This document shows, one piece after another, positions 12,792 through 24,447 of a stretch of 64,000 bases of DNA (positions are counted from its first letter, which is position 1; the number at the start of each line of letters is the position of its first letter). The translations under genes and the position numbers were made by a program. Below the pieces are notes generated by a model. It did no database searches, was not told the origin of the DNA, and was given only the letters and a program-made list of their open reading frames with translations. The DNA lies in NCBI GenBank assembly GCA_030077755.1, contig JAQJZZ010000017.1:248001-312000 (forward strand), read 5' to 3'. This DNA comes from Filosporella fistucella. Lineage: Eukaryota > Ascomycota > Leotiomycetes > Helotiales.

Positions 12792-13595
12792 TCAAATAGA
12801 GATACCGAATTCGTTAAGCAAATATACTCTCACTGTGCTAAAACTGCTGTAATCGATGCCTCTGATGACCATTCCGACGCGGATCGCGAGACTGAGTTGG
12901 TAATCAACAACCAAGAAATCTGTCAAAGTCAAAAGTTCTCGCTTCCTTGCTCCATCGATGGTATTCACCATCTGATCAATGATAAATTGATCTCCTCCAG
13001 ACATGATATCCATAGCTAATATCAAATTGTACATATGGTACGGTGAGAGTTGAGCAGCAAGCGGGGCAAATTTCAAGACAATATTGAGAACGTCGTTTTC
13101 CAAGCCCTGGGTAATTCCGTGGGGTCCATTTGCTCCAAATATAGCACCAACACCGGATAGAATTTGGATTGCTTCACTCATCGCCATGTCGAGCGAGACG
13201 ATATCGCCATTGATGGAATGGAAGTATGCAGCGTTGTAGTGAAGCTGCAAAAGACTAGACATTTTTCCCGGCCCCCACGTAGGGCCATTTCTTACTCCTC
13301 TTCCACGATCAGCAAGAATGTCTAAAGCTGATTCCCATGCCAAAGATGCTGAGAAACGATCATTGAGGCTGTTGAGGTTCATGGGAGAATTGCCGAGGGG
13401 TCGATGGAGCCGATTCCCGCTGCGCTGGCATTCCTCCAGTAAAGCTGGCCAGCTTGCTTCAAGAGCTCGTTGGGGAACTTTCCAGATATTCCAAGCGGTA
13501 TCGACATAAATTGGGGATTTGAATGATTCTCTGACTTTGACCGGGCCGAGCTTCCTCCCAGGTCCTCCCTTTTGTCGTCCCCACGATGGTGACAT
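12792..13595 (-). CDS. Unrecognised protein, 267 residues, possibly a fragment
   Basis: An open frame starts at ATG 13595; the same frame has a stop shortly upstream. I do not recognise the family. The first 25 residues are basic and Gly/Arg-rich; the rest is helical and hydrophobic with few charges (for example LQLHYNAAYFHSINGDIVSL and MYNLILAMDIMSGGDQFIID), loosely like the middle region of fungal transcription factors, but no zinc cluster is present. The region upstream on this strand holds a broken reading frame (13838-14730), so this could be the surviving 3' part of one larger decayed gene. The length and composition favour real coding ancestry over chance. Confidence 0.4.
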   Translation of the reverse strand: MSPSWGRQKGGPGRKLGPVKVRESFKSPIYVDTAWNIWKVPQRALEASWPALLEECQRSGNRLHRPLGNSPMNLNSLNDRFSASLAWESALDILADRGRGVRNGPTWGPGKMSSLLQLHYNAAYFHSINGDIVSLDMAMSEAIQILSGVGAIFGANGPHGITQGLENDVLNIVLKFAPLAAQLSPYHMYNLILAMDIMSGGDQFIIDQMVNTIDGARKRELLTLTDFLVVDYQLSLAIRVGMVIRGIDYSSFSTVRVYLLNEFGISI

Positions 13596-13837
13596 TCTTA
13601 TTGTTCGCAGATTGATGATTCTCGCCGTCTATTCGAGGAAGCTTCAAAAGTGAAGTTTGGCTTTGTTCCTCAACGGAGTTTTCTTTGAATATGAAAAGCG
13701 CGATGTGCTTTGGCAGCACCAGAACAAACGGGTGGAGCTTCGTGCTAATATCACACTCACGAGTGGAGAAGGGATTGTGCCCTCATGGTGCAGCCAGCCG
13801 AGATTCACGTAGCATTTGGAAACACATCAAACTGCTG

Positions 13838-14730
13838 TCAAGCCAACTCGACTCCGAGAGCAAACCATGATTTAAAAGTTTCCATGTCCTCCATGTTTGC
13901 GTCACAGCCCGGTCTTTGTGGATGCACAACAACTGCACCAAACCACTCGATATTCTTTCTTGCTTCTTTGCGCTGGCGAAATGTAACTAAGAATCTTGCC
14001 TGTAACCTCTCAGCTCCGAATAATCTGTAAATTAACCTCATACTATTCGTTTTGCAGTGAAGGCGTTGTGATGCTTGTTTGTGGGGTTCTTTGTTTCCCA
14101 TGAAGTTGATTACATCATGGTATCTTAGGCCCAGGTTTCCGAGGTGTAGGGAGAGGCATATGACACAAGACTTGGCGCAATGAGAAAGATATCGCGCAAG
14201 AACCCAACAAGCAACGATAAATGGTGCTATAAAGCAGATTGAAAGATGTAGATGTACTATGCATGTTCATAGATGAAGAGTTGGCTGCTGTTAGAGTGAT
14301 CCGGCTCAACTTCGGTAGTGAGTCAGCTGACCCTCGGGACCCTCAATTTCAACGACGTTTCATTCAGAACACTGCTTCACCATCCAGAATAGGTTCCATC
14401 ACTGGCTTACAGGTCTGGAATGATATGGCCATCGATTTCCTGGCATACATCAATTCCCGTCTAATAGTTCTCCTGATGATTCCAAGCTGGAATACAAACC
14501 CACGAGTTGTTTTCATCGTTTCTTTAAAGAAAAGCGCCTTATTTGTAGCATCAGCTTTGTCCTTTTGCATGCTCCAGGAGAGCGAGTAACAAAGCCGCTA
14601 TAGATTGATCGTGTACTTCAATTTGCTTCATAGTTTCCAGCTGAGCAATCAAGCCATTAATCTGGCTTTTAACGTTCCAAAGAGCCTTGCATGAAAACCA
14701 GAAAGGGAGCAGACTTAATATAATCACAAA
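13838..14730 (-). pseudogene. Broken gene of unknown family
   Basis: Protein-like segments occur in order on the minus strand in different frames. The first has WNVKSQINGLIAQLETMKQ and ends HAKGQS at a TGA (14551-14553). A second, shifted by one base, contains DKADATNKALFFKETMKT and GFVFQLGIIRRTIRREL. After a plausible TTTACAG acceptor near 14027, a third carries RFLVTFRQRKEARKNIEWFG and VVVHPQRPGCDANMEDMETF. That segment ends in a TGA directly after the residues GVELA, where TGG (Trp) would fit the context. I find no splice solution for the first shift. I do not know the family. The pattern suggests a gene lost through an indel and nonsense changes. Confidence 0.35.
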
Positions 14731-15380
14731 AAGGTTCCTTATTCCCTAACACTCAAATGTAAGGTTATTCTATCGCTTTTCTACCAAATCTACATACACA
14801 TTTATATTATTTCTTGCTAGACGTATGAGTATTGAACTCTGTCCTATTACTATAATTGAAATATACTTAGTATACTACTGGAAATCCTTCTTGTTTCGCT
14901 ATAGTAGAGCTAAGATATACTTTCCAAGTATCATGAATTATTCTTCTCTTCTTATACTTGGTTTTTTTTGCAAGATACTCTTAGTCTTTGACTCGTCAAG
15001 TTCAAATTACATTTCCAACTTCGACTTATCTTAGCAGTTTCGATCCTCACGCAAGCCTACATATTGAATTGTGCGGGGTACTATGAGTGGAAAATTCAAT
15101 ATTCAGGCTGGCGTGAGCGAGAAATTCACCGGGATTGTCCCGGAATTGCTGAAACTTTGTTCCAGGCTCCTTCTCCTGTCTATAAATCGACCTCTCCAGT
15201 CAACTTTTGTTCCTTTCCTCCATCATAACATCATACCATTTTTGTTCTTCTTCCTCTCCTATTCACAGCATGCAGCGATTACATTTTCCCTTCTCCATAC
15301 ACACCGAGTCAAACACTTCTGATATCCCTCGTTCCCAGACTGAGTGCAGCATTCACAATCTTCTCGGCTCACTCACAGAC
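14731..15380. other. Intergenic region
   Basis: AT-rich sequence with T-rich stretches around 14820-15030 and pyrimidine-rich sequence from about 15170, which probably marks the promoter and 5' UTR of the downstream coiled-coil gene. No other feature is visible. Confidence 0.45.
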
Positions 15381-15404
15381 TAAGTCATCTCGGTTCATCC
15401 AACC

Positions 15405-15680
15405 CCTCTGAGCGAACATCAAATTCTCAATCATCTTGCTTTCTTGGCAAATACCACTTAGTTCGAATCTCCCACCTTGGTTGAACGAGCATCAAATTCC
15501 GAATCGCCTCGCCTTTCTTGGCAGCTACTACAAAGCACGAATCTTCTACGCTAGTGCAGGGAACATCAAATTTCGAATCTTCCCACCTTCTTTAGCGAGT
15601 GCCGCATAGCACTGATCTTCCACCCTACCTCAGCGAACATCATATCCCCAATCTTCTTACTTCATTCAGCGACTGTCGGG
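15405..15680 (+). repeat. Degenerate ~75-bp tandem repeat in a 5' leader
   Basis: Four copies of a segment with GCGAACATCAAATTC followed by a pyrimidine-rich stretch, starting near 15411, 15484, 15557 and 15636. Spacing is 73-79 bases and copies differ by substitutions. The array lies just upstream of the ATG at 15725, so it is probably transcribed as 5' UTR. Confidence 0.7.
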
Positions 15681-15724
15681 CATATCTGAGTTCCATCACA
15701 CAAAGAACATTGCAGATACACAAA

Positions 15725-16906
15725 ATGGATCTAGATAAACGAGACAACACCTTCTACCCCGGAAATGAGAACAATCCAGCTCGAGAACCAGTCCCTACCA
15801 TCAGAATTGCTGGAAGAAAGCACAATGCAGCCATGGTCAATCCCCCCAAGCCGGGAATGAAAACATTGTATGGTACAAACAGGGTACCAACACCACCTCT
15901 TCCTCCAATCCAGAGAATCGAGAGCATGCCACTCAAAGATATCGTCGAAGAATTCCTCGACCGTACTGAAGCATCGGTGGCTGAATACAAAGATGACAAG
16001 CCGTACATTGTGGGCGCAAAGAGACGTGTGGGTTTAAAGGAGCTTATTGACGAGTAAATAAATCTTCATTGCATTTTCATACTTCACACCCACATTTGAT
16101 CTTCGGGGCGAGTTAGGATATTTCTATATTCATATTTTATCGTCCTCTCTATTGAGTATTCTGTTCAACTTCATTATTCGTCATAACCCTAACCTTTCTT
16201 ACTATTCTTCAATCTCCATTTCGAGTACGAACATTCGCACATTCATTTCCTGACCCTTTTCACTGCGAACTTTACACTTCAGTTCAATATTCTTCAACTC
16301 CCCGACTTTCTTACCAGATCTGACCCTTCGTTGCTAACTCGTACTTTCCTTAGAGTCATTAAAGGTTTCCATGAACCAATCAATAAGCTCGTCATCGTCC
16401 GAAAAGATGATGTCGTCCGTCTCGAGCAGAATATCATTGAACTCGAGCAGGAAACTGCAAAAGCGAACGAGGACGCAGCATACGCTGCCTCGGTGAATGC
16501 GCAACTCCAACAGCAGAACGAAAACTTGAAGAAAGATCGAGATCGCATCCTTGGCCGCAAAGGCAAAGCTCAACGGAAGGAGGAGAACTACACCAAAGAT
16601 GATCTGGAAACAGCCCAGAAGGATCTCTGGAACGCCCAAGGCGAAATTGAAGACTTGAGAGCGGAGATCGAGAGATTGAGGCAGAGAGATCGAACTCCTC
16701 CTCCCAGGCAACGATACCACCGCATAAACGAAGATGAACATGCAGATTTTGGTGGATTGGTTGGAGACATTAGAGGTGAAGTTTATGATATGCGAGCAGA
16801 GGGACGAAGCCGAGGTCCCAGGACTTCGATTGAAGGAGAGAATGTACGGGGACGGGGTAGGAGGGCATCCGTGGAGAGTGTAGTTGAAAATGAATACGAA
16901 GAATAG
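15725..16906 (+). CDS. Coiled-coil protein of unknown function, two exons
   Basis: Exons 15725..16053 and 16354..16906 give 293 residues. The first exon seems to end in TAA at 16055, but that TAA lies inside a donor (GA|GTAAAT). The intron ends CTAACTCGTACTTTCCTTAG, a textbook branch site and acceptor, and the join reads ELIDE|VIKGFHEP in frame. The second open frame has no ATG of its own near its 5' end, which supports the join. Residues ~1-60 are polar with a PPLPP stretch. Residues ~125-220 form a long coiled coil (VRLEQNIIELEQETAKANED, then LRAEIERLRQRDR), followed by a Pro/Arg-rich and Arg/Gly-rich tail with RGRGRRAS. No catalytic motif is seen and I do not recognise the family. The 300-nt intron is long for this locus. 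Confidence 0.7.
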
Positions 16907-18512
16907 GATGAATATTTTCTTCGCGTTTTACACGGAGTTTTGGGTATACAAAAATGAAAGGTTCGGGGGTTGAGACATTCGGAATTTAATGATTCGATAG
17001 AGAAAATTGGGGACTAGATTCAGGCTTTGAATCGACCAGATAGAGACGTATAGTGTCGAAAGTTTTTGCTTTGATTTTGAGGGTTTCCTTATTTGTAATT
17101 TTATAAGGTAGTGCAATGTCCGGAGAATTTTCAATATAGATATTAAATTTGGTTCTCTGTATTAATATATGAAGAATTTTTATCGTTTCCCCTTAAAATG
17201 CAAGGATATTTGATATTAGGATATTTTGAAGTAATAAAATCTTCTATAGGTAAATAAAACGATTAGTGAATTAGATTCTCTTATAGGGTTTGGCATATTC
17301 AAAGTTTCTTATTCTTTGTTCAAAAAACGAAGATTTGCATAGGCATCAATATTCTCAAGAATAGTGTTACCGCCACTCGCTTATATTGCTTTAATATAGA
17401 GAGTGGGCAATAGACTTGAGGATAATCACCTTGAAGTAGCTAGAATATGTGGAATGAAACTAGGTATAATTCGAAGTTGTAGAATGGTTCTATTTTCAAT
17501 ATGTGTACTTCAAATAGTACAATAAAGTAAAACATTTTGAAATTTCAACGATATCAATCAAATTGCCAGAGTCCTATCTCCAAAACGGATGAGAAACATC
17601 CTATATTAAACCCACTCTCTGGCCCGTCGTCATGCAAATCCTGCCTAACCCCACACCCTCGGTGAACCATAAGCTATGGCCTCAAAAAGGGCTAATCCCC
17701 ACATCAGCCTCACCTTGCTGCCTACAGCTGGGAGCCTTGCTTGTACTCGGCCTGACTCAAGTACCCGTTTGTGGCCTGCACTGCTGAAAGAAATGTAAGA
17801 CCAATAACTCATATCGCCACTTCATGCAACAAACAGTAATAACAGCATAATAAAATCACGATATATTCTCCCAATCAGGCATTCCGACGTGTTGTTGCAG
17901 GCCAGACGTTCAGCCTCGTTGGCACTACAGGGTACGAACCGAGTGCTGGACCGAGCTATAGCTCTCCGTAGTGTTTCCCGTAGCTTAGGCGCCAGTCAGC
18001 CTTCCCACCCAATTACGATAAGAGCTTCTTATGCGGTCCAACCTGCAGCTTTCAACGTTTTTCTTCTACCCTTTTATTGAGTGTCGTTGTCACACCGAGA
18101 TCCTGCTTTGAAGTTTATTAAAGCTTCATCATCTGCCTTCAAACATCATCTCATGATTGCTTCTCATAGTCTGCGACCGCACATGCACAAGGTGAGTGTC
18201 TGCTGACTGCACTCCTCTACCCGTCCGAGAAGTGCCAGGTGATTGGAAGCTGTTAGAGTTACACCCTTTTTGAGGGACATATCACAAACAACTGGCAGAA
18301 ATCTGGGCAGCAGTTCGCCGTCAAAGTCAAAGACTTGAGGCTAATACGAGCATTCAGTGGTTCTTTGGCAGTTAAAATCGAGCCCACCTCAGCTAGCAAA
18401 CAGCGTCCACGCAACACGGTGAATGTCTCAAATCGAACGATTCGGCAGATCATTGCAAGCATCCGCAACAAAATACCATATCCTTCCTTCGAAACTTTGA
18501 ATAGTAGACACC
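16907..18512. other. Long AT-rich intergenic region
   Basis: From 16910 to about 17580 the sequence is strongly AT-rich and holds no gene. From 17600 it becomes more balanced. A 63-codon open frame at 17889-18080 looks like an Arg/Ser/Ala-rich presequence but has no ATG start or downstream partner I can support. The last ~300 bases are presumably the promoter and leader of the AAA gene. Confidence 0.45.
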
Positions 18513-21500
18513 ATGGATACTCCAAAGACGAACCAAAGTGATCCTGTTGTGGAGAGAGATGGAGCTCCAGTGACTGGAGAAAGTGGTTCAAGTGTGCAGG
18601 TAGACACCAAAACGCCCAAATCCTCCGAGTCAACTCCAAAGAAGCAAAAGAAGTCGAAGGACGCCCAGAAGAGCTGCAAGTCCAAGTCTAAGTCAAAGAA
18701 GGCTAAGGAGGTAGTTGCTAGCGATACCGACGAGACGGAGAATACAAGCGATTCAGACTCGGACAGCAGCGACTCAGATTCGAGCGACTCGGAATCTGAG
18801 TCGGAAGTAGAATCTGCAAAGGACAAGAAGCGTAGGAAAGCCAAGGCAAAGAAGGCTAAACAAAAGTCAAGTAAGCGTCAGGGCAAATCGAAGAAGAAGT
18901 CTCGCAAGGAGGTAAGTCGTTCTGGTTGGAGCTAAATCATCTATACCATGTACTAACTAGATTAGGTCGACTCAGACTCAGACTCGGATTCGGATTCAGA
19001 CTCAGATGAAGCCTCAGATTCCGATGAGGAGGAGCTGAGTGAAATTAGTGAAGAGGAGGAAGTGGATGATAGTGCCGCTGATACCCAGATGCAATTACAA
19101 CTCATCCTCGACCAACTACAATTACAAAATGGCGGCCAAGCTGGTCTGCCTCCGATCGGCGGACGAGGTCGTGGTGGCGGAAGGCTTGGAGGCTCAGGAA
19201 GTCGTGCAGCTCAGCAATTGCGTGCGAGAAAACGTGCTAACCAGCTTGCTGCGCTTGGTCTTGATGCTGCAGGCCTGAAGAAAGCCAAGAAGGGAAAGAA
19301 GCCATCGAAGAAGAAGCGTGCTAGTAAATTGGAGTTCAAACGGGTCGATCAGCTATGGGATAGCACTATCCATAATTACAAACTGACCGACACTGCTGAG
19401 GATGAAGAGAGTTCTGAATATGACCAATACCTGTTCAATGTCCGGAGAACTTTTGATTGGGAGGGCAAGTACAAGGTACGCCATATCTTCATATAATTAG
19501 TACAAATGCTAATGGTTACAGACTACCGTCGTTGATATCAAGAGCAAGCTCCTGAAGGAGGCTCTTAATGATGTAATGGATGGAGTCAAGGGTGTCAGTT
19601 TGGTTGAAGAAACTCCATGCGTCGACCCCAATCTACTCTTCCTTTACCTCGAGGACCTTCGACAAGCGTGTAAAGAACTGAAGAAAAAGAAGATCACAGT
19701 CAAGAAAGGCAAGAAGAAGGCCAAGAAGCGCAATGAGACCAAGCGAAAGCATCTCAAGGTTCTTTTGAAATATCTCGACAAGGACTATGCTTCGACAAAG
19801 AAAACTCTGTACCCAATGCTCGAGTCGGGTCTGATAACTTTCGACTTGCTATGGGCATTGTACAAACCGAATACCCTTGCGTACACCACAACCTATGGCT
19901 CCCTCGATGAACCTCGTGCTTTCAAAATTGAGTTGGCCGAGAAGGAGTATAGTTTCATGAAGGGTGAATGGTACAATATTGAGGGACGATATTTGGAGTA
20001 TGACGGCAAGACATGGGGAATGGGTGAGTTTGTCCCAATGTTTTTCAATGTCTTTCTAACAAAACTAGGAACCATGGATTGCGATGTCGCCGCTTTCAAG
20101 GGAGCACGGAGAATCACCAGTCTGAACTGCTACCCTCTTAAGTACCACAAGAATGAAGCTAAGCTTCGTGCCGAATTGATCGAGCGAGGCAAGAAATTTG
20201 TATCTCTTCAAGGCGTTAAATACATGTCTCACGAAGGCATGGCGTATGTCAAGAAGCGAAAACAAATCATCAAGGTCAACATCAATGGTCGTATCATGGT
20301 TGATCCTGCGATTCATCGTCGGATATTGCCAAATTACAATATCAGCACTGTCAAGCCAAAGGATCCTGACTTGTTGGATTCGGACTCCGAAGACTCTGAT
20401 GATGAGGGCTGCGGTTGTGGTGATGATGAGTCAGAGGATGGACAGGGACATGGTCTTGAAGAGCGTGAAAAGAAACATAAGGATGATGATGACGAGCCAA
20501 AGACAAAGATGAAGGTTGTCCTTGATGACAAGGATGAGCCTCATATTGTTGAGGTTCCAGTCGATGCTGATGGCCAAGAAATTGTTGTTGAGAAGCTCGA
20601 GGAGGTTCCAAGCAAGATGATCAAGAAAGATGGTGTCGCCGTTCCAGCTGAGGAGGATAAGAAGGAACTCCCTGTCTTTACTGATGAGGAGTACTTGATC
20701 TCGTCTCCGGTTGTTCTTGGCTTTGCTTTCGCTGAGAAGCTGTGGCTTGAGTTCACTGTTTCTGGTGTCAAGGATATTGTCTGGAACGAGGGGGCTTACG
20801 ACTCTTTGGTATTGGAGGACAATACTAAGGAGATCGTCAAGGCTCTTGTTGAGTCCCACAAATATCATCCAGCAGAAAGCATCGACGATGTCATTCAAGG
20901 CAAAGGCAAGGGTCTCGTGGCTGTCCTTCATGGCCCTCCTGGTACAGGAAAGACTCTCACTGCTGAAGGTATCTCTGAGCTCCTCAAATGCCCATTGTAT
21001 ATGGTATCAGCAGGTGAGCTCGGGACAGATCCTAGAACCCTTGAGACCGAACTTCAAAAGATTTTGGATATCGCTCATGCATGGGGTGCGGTTCTCCTCC
21101 TCGACGAGGCCGACGTTTTCCTCGAGAAACGAACTATTCAAGACATCCACCGAAATGCTCTTGTATCCATCTTCTTGCGTTTACTTGAATACTTCCAGGG
21201 TATCTTGTTTTTGACCACCAACCGTGTTGAGACCTTCGACGATGCCTTCCAATCGAGAATCCATATTGCACTCCGATATGGTGAGCTTAGCACCAAGGCT
21301 AAGAAGAGCGTATTTAAGATGTTCATTGAGCGTGTCCGAGTCTTGGAAGGTATTGAGACGATGCCTTTCACTGAGGAGGATTACAACTCTTTGTCCAGAA
21401 ATAACTTGAACGGCCGACAGGTATGTTGTATCTTTCCCTACTCAGAAATTTTATGTTAATCAATATAACAGATCAAGAACACCATTCGCACCGCCCAAGC

Positions 21501-21630
21501 TCTGGCCGTTAATAAGAAAGAGCCTCTTAGTATGGAACACATTAAACGTGTTTTGGATGTCTCCAACGCCTTCGACCGTGACCTCAAGGGAGGACCAGGA
21601 TTCGAAGACGCCATGCGCGGTTACTTTTAA
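18513..21630 (+). CDS. Fungal AAA-type ATPase with acidic/basic N-terminal tail (DUF7025-AAA family)
   Basis: Exons 18513..18911, 18966..19475, 19522..20023, 20069..21420 and 21472..21630 join in frame to 973 residues. Residues 1-170 are low-complexity: Lys-rich blocks alternate with Ser/Asp/Glu runs, followed by RGRGGGRLGG. The middle region (about 280-560) carries the family's ERGKKFVSLQGVKYMSHEG and NINGRIMVDPAIHRR segments and a second acidic linker with GCGCGDDESED. The single AAA module follows: Walker A HGPPGTGKTLTAEG near 759, Walker B VLLLDEADVFLEKR near 812, sensor-1 FLTTNRVETFDDAFQSR with arginine-finger candidates, and a C-terminal lid. Such proteins are common in filamentous fungi, but their substrate is unknown. 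The third intron (20024-20068) is 45 nt, divisible by three and without stop, so its retention would add 15 residues; donor GTGAGT, branch CTAAC and acceptor TAG argue that it is spliced. Confidence 0.85.
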
Positions 21631-23220
21631 TCCCCAACGCCACCCAAAAATAATCTTCATTTCTCCTTTCCTTTCGTCTTTCGATTTTCTTGGTGCATGT
21701 TTGGCAACGCGATGGAGCGGATGGGAATGGATGGTCGGTCTATCGAGTTCTTAGCGTGCATCTATTCTTCTTTTTGCGTATTATTTTTCGCGAAGTTTTG
21801 AGCTTTACCAGCGAGCTTGACGGGATACGAGAAACGGCTGTATTTATGACGAAATCCTTTTTGCTATGGAGAATTGGTGCTAGTTTTGGGGATTCTTGAT
21901 TCAGGTTCGCGTGGGTTTTTGCCTGGACTTGGAAATCCCGGATTTTGGGGAGGGCTTGGATATCGTGTGCCTTACGACGAGTATTTATGGGTGGATAATT
22001 GATTCTCTACTATGCCTGATATGATTTATTTGTGGGATACTAGTCTTGTGATTGAAAGTTTGTCTGTAGTGTTTCACTCTTGAAAGTTCGGGTGAGGTGG
22101 CTTTGAAAATTACATGCTCTCTCATCTTATACAGAAAATCAATTCCAGTTCGAATCTCCCGCACTTTTCGTAGTATGCTGGCCAGCCTCCCTTCCTTCCT
22201 TCCTAAATCAGAAACTATATGCACGATAATCTACAATTTAATCACTCCTCTCATCCCTCTCGCATCTTTCCTCGTCACGAAACAGAGCAACAGACTTTCT
22301 GGAAGAAGTAATCGCAAATAGGGCCAAAAGCCAAAAATGTCAAGAACATTTGATTCTCTTTTGGCACCTTCATCCCACCTCGGCTGCTTCTCTTTCCCCT
22401 CCACAAATCTCTAATGCCCCAAAGTAAATCGTAGGCATTAGTGAAATTATTTCTCGTCTGTAGTCCATTGTCAATAAGGGCCTGGGAAGGAGGAAGGGCT
22501 ATCGACGTCTCTTTTAATTGTCATTGAGCGAGAGCTTTTGTTAACAATTTAACAACTGCCCATCATCTCGCTCCGGTACATCCACTCTACTCTCCTAAGC
22601 GGAGTATTCAAGCCACGACGCCAAACACATTAACTCCACCTCTTACATTTCCACTCAACACACAAATAACTTCACTTCTTTCCGCCAGGAACAGGAATAG
22701 AAAGAGCAGGGGAAGGGTCGGGACGCGGGAGGATAAAAACAGAGCCCTAATAGAAATTTGAAAGATTTAAGTCACCATGAGCCCCCAGACTGTACGTGCA
22801 TAAAATACTAGACTTCGTGTTGCGAGTGGAAAGAAACCATAAATGATAAGATTAGCAGGTAAAATATGGGTCTACTGTGTGGCAAATATGTTTAGGGAGG
22901 CTGCTGGAAGTCCAAGCAGGCAATATGACGGAGACCGCGAACGTTTTCCACGTCCGTTGTCGGCCTAGAATGAGTACAAAGAGCTTCAAACGTTCGATTC
23001 CAGTCACTTGATAACCACGAGGAAAACAGGTCGCACACCAATCAGTACCACATCAAATATACCCACCTTAACCAGAAATGTTCAAACATAGTGGAGATTA
23101 AAACGTCGTAAAGGGTCTTTTGATACAAGGTCGGAGAAATCTACGCTGGAGGTATCCGTTCCGATTTTGGGTAAGCAATCCTCAGATCCTTCTCTATCCC
23201 AACTATCCCAACACCAAAAT
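21631..23220. other. Intergenic region between convergent genes
   Basis: About 1.6 kb that should contain the 3' UTRs of the AAA gene and of malate dehydrogenase. CCTTCCTTCC-type repeats occur near 22190. No open frame of substance and no RNA gene are visible. Confidence 0.5.
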
Positions 23221-24447
23221 TTACTTTCCTGGGTTCTGGGCGACGAATGCAACTCCCTTGTCGATGTTCTAATATCAATTAGCGGCCATATTATCTCGAA
23301 GAAACAGGTTGTGAATATCACGACATACCTTCTTCAAGTCCTCCAAGCAAGCATCCAACAACTTCTGCTCCTCAGCAGTGATCTTTCCAACATCAAGAAT
23401 CTTCTCAACACCGTTTGGTCCCAACTCAACCTTGCTGGCAAAGAACTCAACACCTTGATCCTTGTACAATGGGCTGTCAACGAAAGTTGGCTCAGTAACA
23501 CCCTTCTCGCCTTGAGCGGCGCGGAGCAAGCTTTCAGCGAAACGAGCACCAGCCATAGCCATAGACAAAGTGGCAGATCCAGCACCATCCTTAGCCTTAA
23601 CAACCTCATCACCACCAAATTGAACACGGTTTAAGAGGGTAGCATCACCGACAAGGTCTGGGTGAGATGATTGCGAGAAGAGAGGGACAATGGTAACGCC
23701 GGAGTGTCCACCAACAACAGTAATGTTCTCGTTCACTGGGTCGGTGTTCTTGATCTCAGAGACGAATCGGGAAGCACGAACGACATCAAGGGTGGTGACA
23801 CCGAAAAGACGCTTTGGGTTGTAAACTCCCTTTGCCTTGAAGATCTCAGCTACGATTGGGACGGTGCTGTTAACTGGGTTGGAGATGACGAGGATGTTGG
23901 CATCTGGTGCAGACTCTGCAGCAGCCTTTGCAAGATCACGAACAATCGAAGCATTGGTGTTGAAGAGATCATCACGGGTCATTCCTGGCTTACGGGGGAC
24001 ACCAGCGGGGATGAGAACAATTTCTGCTCCCTTCAACGCTGATGCGAGACCGGTTGGTGTGGGATCATATCCGGTGACCTTGCTCTTGGTGTTGATGTGT
24101 GAAATATCAGCGGCGACACCTAATTCCTTTAGCAATTGTATTCCAATTCCAACTTTTGCAACTACCCACCTGGTGCCATGCGAATATCGTAAAGAGCGAG
24201 CTCAGTAACACGGGGGTTGAGCTTCAGAAGGAGGGATAGAGGTTGACCAATTCCACCTGCGGCACCGAGAACTGTCACCTTGGACAACTATATACGATAT
24301 GTCAGCCATTGACTCGAAAATGAAGCTCACGGAGCAGGTATGATGTGATGGAGATAGCTCGGAAGGTTTGGAACGTACATCTCTGGCAGACGCCGAGAAC
24401 GCTCGACTTTGGGCAACGCCCGTGAATGCTCTGCGTGCTGCGAACAT
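23221..24447 (-). CDS. Malate dehydrogenase, mitochondrial
   Basis: Four exons, complement(23221..23268, 23329..24119, 24170..24287, 24379..24447), give 341 residues. The enzyme interconverts malate and oxaloacetate with NAD in the TCA cycle. Exon 1 is a 23-residue Arg/Ala/Ser-rich mitochondrial presequence ([20 protein letters not shown]). The NAD-binding glycine motif [15 protein letters not shown] follows near residue 31. The substrate and catalytic segments are [41 protein letters not shown] and [13 protein letters not shown] (active-site His near 200). The last exon encodes only the final 15 residues. Splice sites are GTACGT, GTGGGT and GTATGT donors. Length and motifs match the mitochondrial MDH family; the presequence argues against a cytosolic or peroxisomal isoform. 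Confidence 0.95.

Noticed and set aside
17889..18080. 63-codon frame resembling a mitochondrial presequence
   Set aside because: It begins with TTG, has no ATG in a usable place and no downstream exon that continues it.
22144..22165. GTTCGAATCTCCC resembling a tRNA T-loop
   Set aside because: No matching acceptor, D or anticodon stems can be found around it; the same word near 15465 lies in the leader repeat.
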